Shown: piece after piece, positions 28,345-37,592 of the stretch
Layout of the letters: each line of letters starts with the position of its first letter
Numbering within the stretch: the first letter of the stretch is position 1
Origin: Acidimicrobiaceae bacterium
GTDB taxonomy: Bacteria > Actinomycetota > Acidimicrobiia > Acidimicrobiales > Aldehydirespiratoraceae
Reading direction: 5' to 3'
DNA: 64,000 nucleotides
Assembly: GCA_026706815.1 (NCBI GenBank)
Contig: JAPOYA010000001.1
Span: 1 to 64,000, forward strand
Made by a program: the position numbers and the translations under genes
The notes under the pieces: model-generated
What the model was told of the DNA's origin: nothing
Database searches by the model: none
Seen by the model: only the letters and a program-made list of their open reading frames with translations

Positions 28345-29580
28345 GTGAAGCGTCGCCTTGTCCGCGTCGCGCGCCGCTGGCGCGCCGTCATAGGCAGAGA
28401 CGAACGCGCCTACCGCGACAGTTTCGTCGCCCTGGTGCTTTCCGCGATCACAAGCCTCGTTGCCGGTGTGACCCTGGCCACGACCACCGACACCCTCGAA
28501 GAACTGCCCGGTCTGCTGCTGTTGGTGCCGGCCGCGCTGGCAGTGAAAGGCAATGTGTTCGGCGCCTTGGGGAGCAGGCTCGGCACCAGTATTCATGCGG
28601 GCACGTTTCGGCTGAGCCCGCGCCTCGACTCAGCCGTCGGTCAGAACATCGCCGCGGCGATGCTCCTCAGCTTGGTGATATCGGTGGCGATCGCGGTGCT
28701 GGCCAAAGGCGTCGCGATCGTCTTTGCGGTGTCGCCGACGATGTCGCTGGCGGACTTCGTTGTCGTCTCGACACTGGGCGGCCTGCTTGCCTCCGTTTTC
28801 ATGTTGGCGATCACACTGCTGTTGGCCAACGGCTCGGGGCGTTTCGGGTGGGACCTGGACAACGTGGTGTCGCCGTTGGCAACCGCGGCGAGCGACCTGA
28901 TGAGCCTTCCGGCTCTGATCCTGGCCGCGCAACTCGCCGGCCTGGAAGTGTTCACACCGGTCACCGCTGCGGTGCTTGCGGTTGTGTCCGTCGGCGGTGT
29001 GGTGTGGGCGCTGCTTGCCAACCATCTATTGTTGCGCGCAATCGTGCGCGAGTCGATTCCGGTGCTGGCTCTGGCTGGGCTGCTTGACCTGATCGCAGGG
29101 ACTACCATCGAGAAACGGCTTGACGACCTTCTCGAATATCCGGTTCTGCTGGTGTTGCTCCCTGGATTCCTTGGGACTGCCGGCGGGCTCGGCGGAGTGC
29201 TCTCGAGTCGTCTTTCGACCAAAGTCCATCTGGGTTTGCTGCGTCCGGGACCCGTGCCCCGGGGATCTGCCGGGGCCGACATCGCCATGATCTTCGGATT
29301 GTCGATCCCAGTGTTCGCGATCACCGGAGCTGTCGCCGAACTTGGTGGTGTCTTGGCGAACCAGGCCAGTCCCGGCCTGTTCGACCTGGTCGCGGTGGCC
29401 TTGGTGGGTGGCCTGTTGGCTACGGTCTGCGTTGTGATCGTTGCCTACTACGCAACGATCATCGCTGTCAGATTCGGGCTCGACCCCGATACCCACGGCA
29501 TTCCAATGGTGACTTCATCACTGGATTTTGTAGGTGCTTTCACCCTGATCCTGGCCATCGTGGCCGTGGGAGTGGCTTGA
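28345..29580 (+). CDS. MgtE/SLC41-type divalent cation transporter, two homologous halves, no CBS domain
   Basis: LPGLLLLVPAALAVKGNVFGALGSRLGTSIHAG and YPVLLVLLPGFLGTAGGLGGVLSSRLSTKVHLG repeat. Confidence 0.75.
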   Translation: MKRRLVRVARRWRAVIGRDERAYRDSFVALVLSAITSLVAGVTLATTTDTLEELPGLLLLVPAALAVKGNVFGALGSRLGTSIHAGTFRLSPRLDSAVGQNIAAAMLLSLVISVAIAVLAKGVAIVFAVSPTMSLADFVVVSTLGGLLASVFMLAITLLLANGSGRFGWDLDNVVSPLATAASDLMSLPALILAAQLAGLEVFTPVTAAVLAVVSVGGVVWALLANHLLLRAIVRESIPVLALAGLLDLIAGTTIEKRLDDLLEYPVLLVLLPGFLGTAGGLGGVLSSRLSTKVHLGLLRPGPVPRGSAGADIAMIFGLSIPVFAITGAVAELGGVLANQASPGLFDLVAVALVGGLLATVCVVIVAYYATIIAVRFGLDPDTHGIPMVTSSLDFVGAFTLILAIVAVGVA

Positions 29581-29629
29581 GTCATGGGGCGCGCCTCTAG
29601 GGTATTGAACCATAGGGAGTAAGGAGACA

Positions 29630-30853
29630 ATGGACGACAGGCCGCGCAACCTGCGGGAGATGCTCGCCACTGCCAAGGACAAGTCTGAGCTGATGGTCGA
29701 TCTGGCGTACGCCGCGCTGTTCTTCGGCGACCCGGACATGGCTGAAGAAATCGCAGATCTGGAAGAAGAGATGAGCCATTTGGTCCACGACATGCGCGGC
29801 GTGTGCGTGATGGCTGTGCGGCGTCCGCGGGAGTCCGAGGGGATGTCATCGGTGCTGCAGGTGATTTCGGCGATCGAGCGCATCGCCAACGACGCAGTCG
29901 ACATCGCCCGCATCGTCACCCACAAACTCGGGATCCCGGCTGAGTTGGTGGCCGACCTGTCGGCCGCGGAGGAAGTGAGCCACCGGGTGTCGGTCTCGCC
30001 TTTGTCGAAGCTCACTCACCGCCCCCTGCGCGACCATGAACTCCCGGTCCAGACCGGTATGCGGGTGATGGCGGTGCGCCGCCGGCATTGGATCACCGAT
30101 GTGGACGGCGACACTGTGCTGATACCGGGCGATGTTCTGTTCCTTCGAGGGTCGCCCGACGGAATAGGGCCTTTGAGGGATTTGGCCGGCGCCGAACCAT
30201 GGGAAGCTCCGCAGCTGCCTGAGGATCCGTTTGTGACCGACCTGGACCGAGCGGTCGATGTGCTGGTCGAGATGAAGAACCTCAGCGAGGTCGCGGTCGG
30301 CCTGGCTTACTCGGCCCTCGTCCTCGGCGACCTCGGGCTCGCGGCGGAAGTACGTCACATCGAAGACCGCCTCGATGAGATGAAGGACCGCCTCGAGCTC
30401 TGGGTGTTGCGGGCGGCGTCAGAGAAGGTCGACCCCTCACCGTTGCGAGGTCTTCTTCACCTGTCGCAGGCAGCCGAAGACATCGGTGACCAAGCCCAGG
30501 CGATGGTCTGGTTGATCGAGAAACAGGAGGACGTCCACCCGGTGTTGGAGTTGGCTCTCGGCGACAGTGATGAGGTGGTGATCCGGGTACCGGTTCGTGC
30601 GGCAAGCGAAGCAGACGGCCGCCTCCTCTCCGAACTGCGACTCAACATCGAGCCCGGTTTCACAGTCCTTGCCATACGGCGCGGCGAACAGTACGTGTAT
30701 CGACCCCGCGGCCGCGCGCGGCTCGCTGCCGGCGACGAGTTGATCGCCAGCGGACCCGACGAGGGGCGAGAACTCCTCGCTTTGCGCTGCGGCTGGCTCC
30801 TGCTCGATCCCGACGGCGACGGAGAAATGGAACTCGAGCCGGTCTCGGGCTGA
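29630..30853 (+). CDS. PhoU-like / TrkA-C (RCK_C) domain protein, likely regulator of the adjacent transporter
   Basis: Two PhoU-like helical stretches each followed by RCK_C-like VQTGMRVMAVRRRHWITDVDGDTVLIPGDVLFLRG / IEPGFTVLAIRRGEQYVYRPRGRARLAAGDELIASG. Confidence 0.75.
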   Translation: MDDRPRNLREMLATAKDKSELMVDLAYAALFFGDPDMAEEIADLEEEMSHLVHDMRGVCVMAVRRPRESEGMSSVLQVISAIERIANDAVDIARIVTHKLGIPAELVADLSAAEEVSHRVSVSPLSKLTHRPLRDHELPVQTGMRVMAVRRRHWITDVDGDTVLIPGDVLFLRGSPDGIGPLRDLAGAEPWEAPQLPEDPFVTDLDRAVDVLVEMKNLSEVAVGLAYSALVLGDLGLAAEVRHIEDRLDEMKDRLELWVLRAASEKVDPSPLRGLLHLSQAAEDIGDQAQAMVWLIEKQEDVHPVLELALGDSDEVVIRVPVRAASEADGRLLSELRLNIEPGFTVLAIRRGEQYVYRPRGRARLAAGDELIASGPDEGRELLALRCGWLLLDPDGDGEMELEPVSG

Positions 30854-30877
30854 TAGCGGGCCGCTAGATTTCACCGA

Positions 30878-31738
30878 ATGCACAGTTCTTTTCGTCTGCT
30901 GTCGATCCACGCACACCCAGACGACGAAGCGTCCAAGGGCTCGGCCACGGTAGCCAAGTACAAGTCGATGGGAGTGCGAACGGTGCTCGTGTGCTGTACC
31001 GGGGGCGAAGAGGGCGAAATCCTCAATCCGGCCATGGACCGGCCCGAAGTACGGGACAACCTCGGCGAAGTGCGCCATGAAGAGCTGGCCAGAGCAGCGG
31101 AGATCATCGGCTACGACACAGTGCACATGCTCGGCTACCGCGATTCCGGCATGGCCGACACTGAGGCCAACTTGAATCCGGACTGCTTCGCGGCGGCGCC
31201 GTTCGACGAAGTGGTCGACCGCCTAGTGGCGCTGTTGCGGCAGGAGCGACCGCATGTAGTGGTCACATATCCCGATGAGCAGGGCGCCTACAACCACCCG
31301 GACCATGTGCGTGTACACGACATAACGCACCCGGCTGTCGAGTTGTGCCAGGACGCGGCGCATCGCCCCGAGCTCGGCACGCCCTGGTCGGTGCCGAAGG
31401 TCTATTACTCGAGTTGGTCGCGCGCCCGCATCGAAGCGAGGCATCGAGCGTTTCTGGATCTTGGCCTGGAGTCGCCCTACGACAAGCGCTGGTTCGATCG
31501 GCCCGATACAGACCACAACATCACCACGAAGGTTCCTGTCGACGGCTTTACAGAAGTGCGCCGTGAGGGGCTGCTTGCGCACGCCACACAGATCGATCCC
31601 GAGTCGCCGTTCTGGTTCGGCCTGCCCACCGAGATCGATCTCGCGCTGTATCCGGTAGACGACTATCGCTTGGCCCGCCCGAAGTGGAACGGTGACCAGC
31701 CCACGGAGACGGATCTCTTCGCGGGCATAGAGCCCTGA
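30878..31738 (+). CDS. mca: Mycothiol conjugate amidase (PIG-L/LmbE family)
   Basis: LLSIHAHPDDEASKGSATVAKYKSMGVRTVLVCCTGGEEGEILNPAMD; YPDEQGAYNHPDHVRVHDI. Confidence 0.88.
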   Translation: MHSSFRLLSIHAHPDDEASKGSATVAKYKSMGVRTVLVCCTGGEEGEILNPAMDRPEVRDNLGEVRHEELARAAEIIGYDTVHMLGYRDSGMADTEANLNPDCFAAAPFDEVVDRLVALLRQERPHVVVTYPDEQGAYNHPDHVRVHDITHPAVELCQDAAHRPELGTPWSVPKVYYSSWSRARIEARHRAFLDLGLESPYDKRWFDRPDTDHNITTKVPVDGFTEVRREGLLAHATQIDPESPFWFGLPTEIDLALYPVDDYRLARPKWNGDQPTETDLFAGIEP

Positions 31739-32136
31739 TGCAGCTCTTCGACGAGGAATGGACAGCGGCGGCCAACGAAGCGCTGGCCGGGTTGCCAGAA
31801 GCTCCCGGAGTCGACGCAGTCATCGAATACACGATCAGCGGGCGGCCCATTGGCCGTGTGAGTCTGACGGTCACCCTCGTCGATGGGGTCTTCTCTGGAA
31901 TCGCCTTGGGCAGGTGGGCCCGCAGCAAGTCCGAAGGCGCCGATATTGCGATATCGATGAACTATCCGGATGCGGTGGCGATCTTGTCGGGAGAGTCGAC
32001 CAGCGACGCCGGTTACATGAGCGGAGCGGTGAAAGTCGAAGGCGACTATCCGCTCTGGCTCTTGGACCTGCGACCTGTTCGTCTAGCCGCGATTGACGCA
32101 CTCGCCCCGTTGATGGCGCAAACCTCCAGCGAGTGA
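31738..32136 (+). CDS. SCP2-like sterol-carrier domain protein
   Basis: VDAVIEYTISGRPIGRVSLTVTLVDG...ADIAISMNYPDAVAILSGE; overlaps mca stop. Confidence 0.55.
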   Translation: MQLFDEEWTAAANEALAGLPEAPGVDAVIEYTISGRPIGRVSLTVTLVDGVFSGIALGRWARSKSEGADIAISMNYPDAVAILSGESTSDAGYMSGAVKVEGDYPLWLLDLRPVRLAAIDALAPLMAQTSSE

Positions 32137-32143
32137 GCAGTCG

Positions 32144-32977
32144 CTACTGGCGTGAACGCTGCAACTCGCGCAATGCTGCGAAGCCGACGAGTTGAGCACC
32201 GCTTGCAGCAATCCGGGCCGGCAGAGAGCGATCAGTCAACACCGCGAGGTCGTTCATTCTCGCAGTTGCGGAAGGATCGATGGCACGGATTTCCTCTGCG
32301 GCGATCGCGGGTTCGAAAGCCACCACGGTAACCCCTGGCTCCAGGTTGTCGAGCACGGCCGAAAAATGAGCTTCTGCGCCGCCTCGAACCAGACGGAAGT
32401 GGTCCGGGGTGATGACCCCCTCTTCGCGGGCAAGGTCGCGGAACGGGAAACCGGCTGTGGTCTGTGCCGCGGGCCCTTCAAGACGCAGCGGGAGGTTTGC
32501 CTCGACCGCGATTTCCAGCAGAACGTCGAAGAACTCGGGCCGTTGTTGAAGGGCGTTCAGGTGGGTGCTCAGATGCGTTGCGTCGAGTCCCCAGAGTGTT
32601 GCCCGCTCAAGCTGGGCCCGGCACTCCCGGCGGACCTCGTCGGCGTCCGCGTGGTCCCAGAGATCGGCAACAGTGCGGGGAAAACCGCCGTCGCCGTCGA
32701 GCAGGCTCGGCGCGCTGGTCAAAGGACCCCAACGGAAACAATCGAGTTCTGCGTTGAGCGTCAGATGCACCCCGAAGTCTTCGCCTGGGGCAATGCGGTC
32801 AACCGCGTGGCGCGACCACGAGCCCGGCATCATGACGGTGCCGGTCGTCGCCGCTCCCTCACGCACCGCGCTCAGTCCGCCGGCTGTGGCCGCATGCGTT
32901 GAACCGAGTTGATCCGCGCTGACAATCAGCAACCGGCTGTCGGCTTCGTATCCGAGCGCTTCGACGAGTGACTCCAC
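32144..32977 (-). CDS. ChbG/YdjC-family carbohydrate deacetylase (GTG start proposed)
   Basis: SRLLIVSADQLGSTHAATAGGLSAVREGAATTGTVMMPG...FGVHLTLNAEL; THLSTHLNALQQRPEFFDVLLEIA. Confidence 0.8.
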   Translation of the reverse strand: MESLVEALGYEADSRLLIVSADQLGSTHAATAGGLSAVREGAATTGTVMMPGSWSRHAVDRIAPGEDFGVHLTLNAELDCFRWGPLTSAPSLLDGDGGFPRTVADLWDHADADEVRRECRAQLERATLWGLDATHLSTHLNALQQRPEFFDVLLEIAVEANLPLRLEGPAAQTTAGFPFRDLAREEGVITPDHFRLVRGGAEAHFSAVLDNLEPGVTVVAFEPAIAAEEIRAIDPSATARMNDLAVLTDRSLPARIAASGAQLVGFAALRELQRSRQ

Positions 32978-33009
32978 AGAGCTTCCTTCCACAGTGTGAC
33001 GGTACTGTG

Positions 33010-33612
33010 CTATTCGAGCGGAACGTCGGGATTGCCGCAGACTCCCCAAAGGCCGAGCTTTGAAAGCACGGCCTCTTCGGCTGCGCGGTCGAGCAACTGT
33101 TCGTAGTGAGTGTTGGGTGGGTAGGAGAGGGTGTCTGCGTAGCCGCGCTCTACGAGGTCAAGGTTGACGAAGAGGTCGTCGCGGCTGCGGAACACGTAAG
33201 CCAGCAGCCGGTCGTACTGATCGCGGGCCTCTTCATCGAGGATCAGAGTGACGGCGCTGCCTTCGGGAATCAGAGACTTGAGATAGGCGCTCGCCTCCGC
33301 GCCATAGCACTGATTGGGCCGATTCCTGGCCACGGATTCGGGTGTGTCGATACCGATCAATCGCACGGTTTCACGCGAGCCTTCGATGTCGGCGACGACT
33401 GTGTCGCCGTCGATTATTTCGGAGATGGTCGCATTCGGCGCCAATCCCGCCGGCGAAGCCGGTGGAGCGCCGCTGCCTGCGGTTCTGACGTCATCGGTGC
33501 TCGCACAGCCCAGTGTCGCCGGGGACAGGACTGTCAACGACAGGACCGCAGGCACAGAAAATTTAACAATATTGAATTTGATAATATTTAAATATATAAA
33601 ATAAAATTTCAT
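33010..33612 (-). CDS. Thermonuclease (SNase) family secreted/lipoprotein nuclease
   Basis: ISEIIDGDTVVADIEGSRETVRLIGIDTPES...DQYDRLLAYVF; lipobox LGCAS. Confidence 0.88.
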   Translation of the reverse strand: MKFYFIYLNIIKFNIVKFSVPAVLSLTVLSPATLGCASTDDVRTAGSGAPPASPAGLAPNATISEIIDGDTVVADIEGSRETVRLIGIDTPESVARNRPNQCYGAEASAYLKSLIPEGSAVTLILDEEARDQYDRLLAYVFRSRDDLFVNLDLVERGYADTLSYPPNTHYEQLLDRAAEEAVLSKLGLWGVCGNPDVPLE

Positions 33613-33669
33613 CACAGCACAGTGTGCCCGGAGTGTGTGACACTTGTCCCGAACTGAGAGAATCAGCAG

Positions 33670-34647
33670 ATGTCCACCACCCCCACGCAACGTTACGGAA
33701 TGACCGTTCCGTTCGACGGAACACCCCTGCACCTCCAACAGTCGCGTTTTCAACGGCTCGAAGCGCTCGGCTATACCGATTTGTGGTCAGCAGAGGCCAT
33801 GGGAGCCGACGGACTCACCCCCCTTGCCCTAGGAAGCGTCTGGACGCCCTCTATGAGGCTCGGCACAGCGATTCTCGGGGCGTACACCCGGGGTCCAGCC
33901 CTGATGGCACAGTCGATAGCGGGCATGGCATCGGCGGCGCCGGGGCGCTTCGTGGCGGGTATCGGCTCCTCTTCGGATGTCATCGTCGAGCGTTGGAACG
34001 GAATCCCCTTTGAAGCGCCTTACAAGCAGACTCGAGACATTGTGCGGTTTCTCAAAGCAGCCCTGTCGGGCGAGAAGGTCAGCGAGGAATACGACAGTTT
34101 CTCGATCAAAGGATTCCGCCTCGGTCTAGTTCCCGAACAACCCGTGCCGATCCTGGTGGCTGCGCTGCGTGAAGGCATGCTGCGCATGGCGGGGCGGGAA
34201 AGCGATGGCGCCATCATCAACTGGCTCTCAGCCGACAACGTCTCCACTGTGGCGGGGATTGTTCGCGCCGAGAATCCTGATGCGGAGATAGTCGCTCGGA
34301 TCTTTGTAGCCCCCACGCCCGACCGGGAAGCGGCTCTGGCGACTGGCAAGTTCGCGGCTGCCGCATACCTGAATGTGCCTGTCTACAGGGCTTTCCATGA
34401 GTGGATGGGTCGTGGCGATGCGCTGGGAGAGCACTGGGAACAGTGGGCCGCGGGTGACCGCCGGGGCGCGTTGGACAAGATCCCGGACCACATCATCGAC
34501 GAGTTGATCGTGCATGGCAGCCCTGACGAGTGCCGGGCCCATATTCAGCGTTACATCGACAATGGAGTCACATGTCCAGCGTTGGCACTCATGGCGTTCC
34601 CGGGCGTCGACATAGATGAAGCAATCGAAGGCCTCGCGCGTCGTTGA
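33670..34647 (+). CDS. LLM-class F420-dependent oxidoreductase
   Basis: GYTDLWSAEAMGADGLTPLALGSVWTPSMRLGTAILGAYTRGPALMAQSIAGMASAAPGRFVAGIGSSS. Confidence 0.88.
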   Translation: MSTTPTQRYGMTVPFDGTPLHLQQSRFQRLEALGYTDLWSAEAMGADGLTPLALGSVWTPSMRLGTAILGAYTRGPALMAQSIAGMASAAPGRFVAGIGSSSDVIVERWNGIPFEAPYKQTRDIVRFLKAALSGEKVSEEYDSFSIKGFRLGLVPEQPVPILVAALREGMLRMAGRESDGAIINWLSADNVSTVAGIVRAENPDAEIVARIFVAPTPDREAALATGKFAAAAYLNVPVYRAFHEWMGRGDALGEHWEQWAAGDRRGALDKIPDHIIDELIVHGSPDECRAHIQRYIDNGVTCPALALMAFPGVDIDEAIEGLARR

Positions 34648-34654
34648 CGCCGGG

Positions 34655-34700
34655 CGCGTTGCTTTTTGCCGGGCGCAGCCGGAGCCGCGTGGGCCGTGCG
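34655..34700. repeat. Dispersed GC-rich repeat copy (cgcgttgctttttgccgggcgcagccggagccgcgtgggc)
   Basis: Shares the core gccgggcgyrgccggagccg with about 26572-26592, 53981-54007 and 57308-57327. Confidence 0.65.
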
Positions 34701-34712
34701 CGGCGCGGGCGG

Positions 34713-35486
34713 TCAGCTGAGCAGGGACGCTTGGAGTTTCTGCATTCCGTTCAGCCAACGCCGGCGGTCGCCGGCTCGACGCTGTTCGTAGAGTGCGACT
34801 TCAGGATGGGGGAGGATCAAGAAGTCGTCGTTGGCCAGACCGATCGCCACCGCTTCGGCGACCTGCGAGGGCTCGATCATGCCCATGGCCTTCACCACCT
34901 CTATGGCCAGTTCGCCCTCGGCTTCGGTCATGGGAGTGCGGACTCCCTGAGGACACAGGCACGAGACGCCGATACCGTGCTCCGCGTAGGTGATGGCGAT
35001 CCACTCGGCGAGAGCGACGCAGCCATGTTTGGTGACGGCATATGGCGCAGTGCCCAGGTTGGTCAGCAGGCCGGCAGCCGATGCGGTGAGAAGCAGGTGC
35101 CCACCGCCCCGCTCGATCCAGCGGGGAACAAGATGACGCGCGGCGATGACATGGGCCATCACGTTTATGTTCCAGTTGGCGTTCCAGACGTCGTTCTCGA
35201 GTTCAACGCCTCCGTTGGCGCCGATACCGGCGTTTCCACACCAGAGGTCGATGCCTCCGGCTTCGGATTCAGTTCGTTCGATCAGATCAACGACCGCGGG
35301 CTCATCGGTGACGTCGAGCACTTCGCAACGAGCGTCGAGTTCTGCAGCCACGGCGGCCGCTCCGTCGCCATCCCGGTCGGCGATCACCAGAGTGCCCGCG
35401 CCGTCGGCAGCGAAGCGTCGAGCCATGGCCCGGCCGATCCCGCTAGCCGCTCCGGTAACTACGATTGTTGCTCCTAGTGTCTCCAT
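34713..35486 (-). CDS. Short-chain dehydrogenase/reductase
   Basis: IVVTGAASGIGRAMARRFAADGA, NAGIG, YAVTKHG. Confidence 0.92.
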   Translation of the reverse strand: METLGATIVVTGAASGIGRAMARRFAADGAGTLVIADRDGDGAAAVAAELDARCEVLDVTDEPAVVDLIERTESEAGGIDLWCGNAGIGANGGVELENDVWNANWNINVMAHVIAARHLVPRWIERGGGHLLLTASAAGLLTNLGTAPYAVTKHGCVALAEWIAITYAEHGIGVSCLCPQGVRTPMTEAEGELAIEVVKAMGMIEPSQVAEAVAIGLANDDFLILPHPEVALYEQRRAGDRRRWLNGMQKLQASLLS

Positions 35487-35607
35487 GGCCGGATCGTAGA
35501 TCGATATTCGTTGAACGCAACGCGCCCTCTGTCACATTGCGCGAGTATGGTTGCTGGCAACACGAGCCGATCCCGGGCCCGAGAGATATCGAGGGAGGTT
35601 ATGGACA

Positions 35608-35790
35608 ATGACTGAAGCCATTGATGGCGTGCAGGTCGAAGAGGCGCTGGGAATAATCGACCATGGTCTCGAAGACTTCATCAAACGCGAGCTGTTGACC
35701 AGCGCGGAAGTAGCCGACCTGCTCCTTGATCTTCGTTCGGTTCTCACCTTCGTGGCCGTGGAGCCGACAGAACCGGCGAGTTCCAACTAG
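35608..35790 (+). CDS. Small protein (60 aa), unknown function
   Basis: RBS gggagg upstream of ATG; MTEAIDGVQVEEALGIIDHGLEDFIKRELLTSAEVADLLLDLRSVL, amphipathic helical. Confidence 0.55.
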   Translation: MTEAIDGVQVEEALGIIDHGLEDFIKRELLTSAEVADLLLDLRSVLTFVAVEPTEPASSN

Positions 35791-35835
35791 TAGCGAGTTG
35801 CCGGCTGAACCGAGTTGTCGGCTGAACCAGTGCTG

Positions 35836-36378
35836 CTAGGGGAGAAGGCGTCGCGCGATCCTGCCGAAGGCCATGCCGACAACCAGGCCCCCCAGCACGT
35901 CTGATGCGTGATGGATGCGCACATGCAATCGGCTTGCGGCAACCACCGCGCCCAGTGAGTGCCACAGAGGGCCGCCGGTCCGGCGTGACAGCACTGCGGC
36001 GGCGACCATGGCAGCCGATGCGTGCCCACTCGGGAAACTGCTGGTTATCGGTTGACGCAGCTTGAGCGGCCGAGGCGACGGTTGCAGAGGCCGGCCGCGG
36101 CCGAAGATCGATTTGATCGGCCCGTTCAACAACGCCGACTCAACGCCCAGAGCGGCGCTCAGACCTATGGCGATCTTCGGATCGTCTTCGACGATCGCCT
36201 GCACAACGCCGAGGGCGTGCCAGAGCAGGGAGAAGTCCGCCGCTTCTGAAGCGGTGTAGAAGACCCGGTCGATGAGGGGCCTGTTGCGCCATTGTTCCCA
36301 CCATTGGTCGACGATCTTGTCGAGTTGGCCGATGGCGTCGCTGAACTCGCTCGTCGGCTCGCTTGTCGGCTCGTTCAT
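35836..36378 (-). CDS. PAP2-family phosphatase
   Basis: GRGRPLQPSPRPLKLRQPITSSFPSGHASAAMVAAAV...ASRLHVRIHHASDVLGGLVVG. Confidence 0.9.
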   Translation of the reverse strand: MNEPTSEPTSEFSDAIGQLDKIVDQWWEQWRNRPLIDRVFYTASEAADFSLLWHALGVVQAIVEDDPKIAIGLSAALGVESALLNGPIKSIFGRGRPLQPSPRPLKLRQPITSSFPSGHASAAMVAAAVLSRRTGGPLWHSLGAVVAASRLHVRIHHASDVLGGLVVGMAFGRIARRLLP

Positions 36379-37592
36379 GGTGTGGAGCGTAGACGCCGTT
36401 GGTATGCGCCGGGGCCGGTGAACATCCCTCGTTCCCAGCGCCTCGGCGTGACGAGCAGGGCTCGGGGGTAGTCCTCGAACATCCAACGAGCGAAGTTGCG
36501 CCTGGTCCAGGCTGTCGTCCCAGTGAGCCTGAGCACTCCGCGAGTCACCCACGGACGAGCCAACAATGGGATCAAGGCTCGAGACATGCGGTCGTCGGCT
36601 GCGAGTTCTGAGCGCACGGCCTTTGCGTAGTGGGCTGTCGGGTTGTCGTGTGCCAACACCGCCTCTGCGGCCAGCCGACCGGTGAGAAGAGCCTGTCCGA
36701 TGCCCTCCCCGGTCATCGGGTCTGTGACCGCGGCGGCGTCGCCGACGAACATCGTGCGTGGGCCGACGAGTGGGACACGGCCGATTCGAGCCGGGATCGG
36801 CCAGGCCTTGTGGGGGGCCTCCGCAACCGCTTCTGCGCCCAAGGCCTGTTGTATGTGGGGTCTGGCCAGAAGATCAGACCACAGTCGCTTCATGTCGCCG
36901 ACCGCGTGCCGCCCTCCTCGGCGGATGCCGAAACCGACGTTCGCCCGACCTCGCCCAAGGGGGAACGACCAGGCGTAACCGGGCAGAAGGTCGGGTTCGA
37001 ACCAGACGATCAGTTGCTGTTGTGCTTGGCCGGTGACGCTGCGGTAGTACTGGCGAAAAGCATGCCATTCACCCAGGTATTGGTCGATCCCCAGACCCAG
37101 CGACTTGCGAACCGGCGACCACATTCCGTCAGCGGCGATCAGATTCGAGGCCCGAATGCGGTGCCCGCCCTTGCCGCCTGTGAGCACGTCGATGGTGTTG
37201 CCCGAGACTTCGGTGCCGGTCACCGTGCATTCCGGCTCGACACGAGCACCGGCGGAGCGTGCCAGTTCCAGCACTGCGGCATCCAGATCGATGCGCGGTA
37301 CCACCGCTGCGTGACAGCCCGGTCCGTCGGGCAGGGGATAACGCTGTTCGGTTCCCGAAGGCGACCGCACAGCGACGTCGCGAACGACGTTCCAAGATTC
37401 GATATTGCCCGGATCAAGGCCCAAGAACTCGAATTCGCGGAGCGCGAGGGCAGTAAGGCCGTCTCCGCAGCACTTGTCCCGTGGAAACGCTGCTTTGTCG
37501 ACGACAAGGACGTCTCGGCCCGCCCGTGCCAAGACGATCGCAGCTGCCGAACCGGCCGGACCCCCGCCGACGACAACGGTCTCGGCTCTCAC
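36375..37592 (-). CDS. Geranylgeranyl-reductase family FAD-dependent oxidoreductase
   Basis: ETVVVGGGPAGSAAAIVLARAGRDVLVVDKAAFPRDKCCGDGLTALAL; GDAAAVTDPMTGEGIGQAL. Confidence 0.88.
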   Translation of the reverse strand: MRAETVVVGGGPAGSAAAIVLARAGRDVLVVDKAAFPRDKCCGDGLTALALREFEFLGLDPGNIESWNVVRDVAVRSPSGTEQRYPLPDGPGCHAAVVPRIDLDAAVLELARSAGARVEPECTVTGTEVSGNTIDVLTGGKGGHRIRASNLIAADGMWSPVRKSLGLGIDQYLGEWHAFRQYYRSVTGQAQQQLIVWFEPDLLPGYAWSFPLGRGRANVGFGIRRGGRHAVGDMKRLWSDLLARPHIQQALGAEAVAEAPHKAWPIPARIGRVPLVGPRTMFVGDAAAVTDPMTGEGIGQALLTGRLAAEAVLAHDNPTAHYAKAVRSELAADDRMSRALIPLLARPWVTRGVLRLTGTTAWTRRNFARWMFEDYPRALLVTPRRWERGMFTGPGAYQRRLRSTP

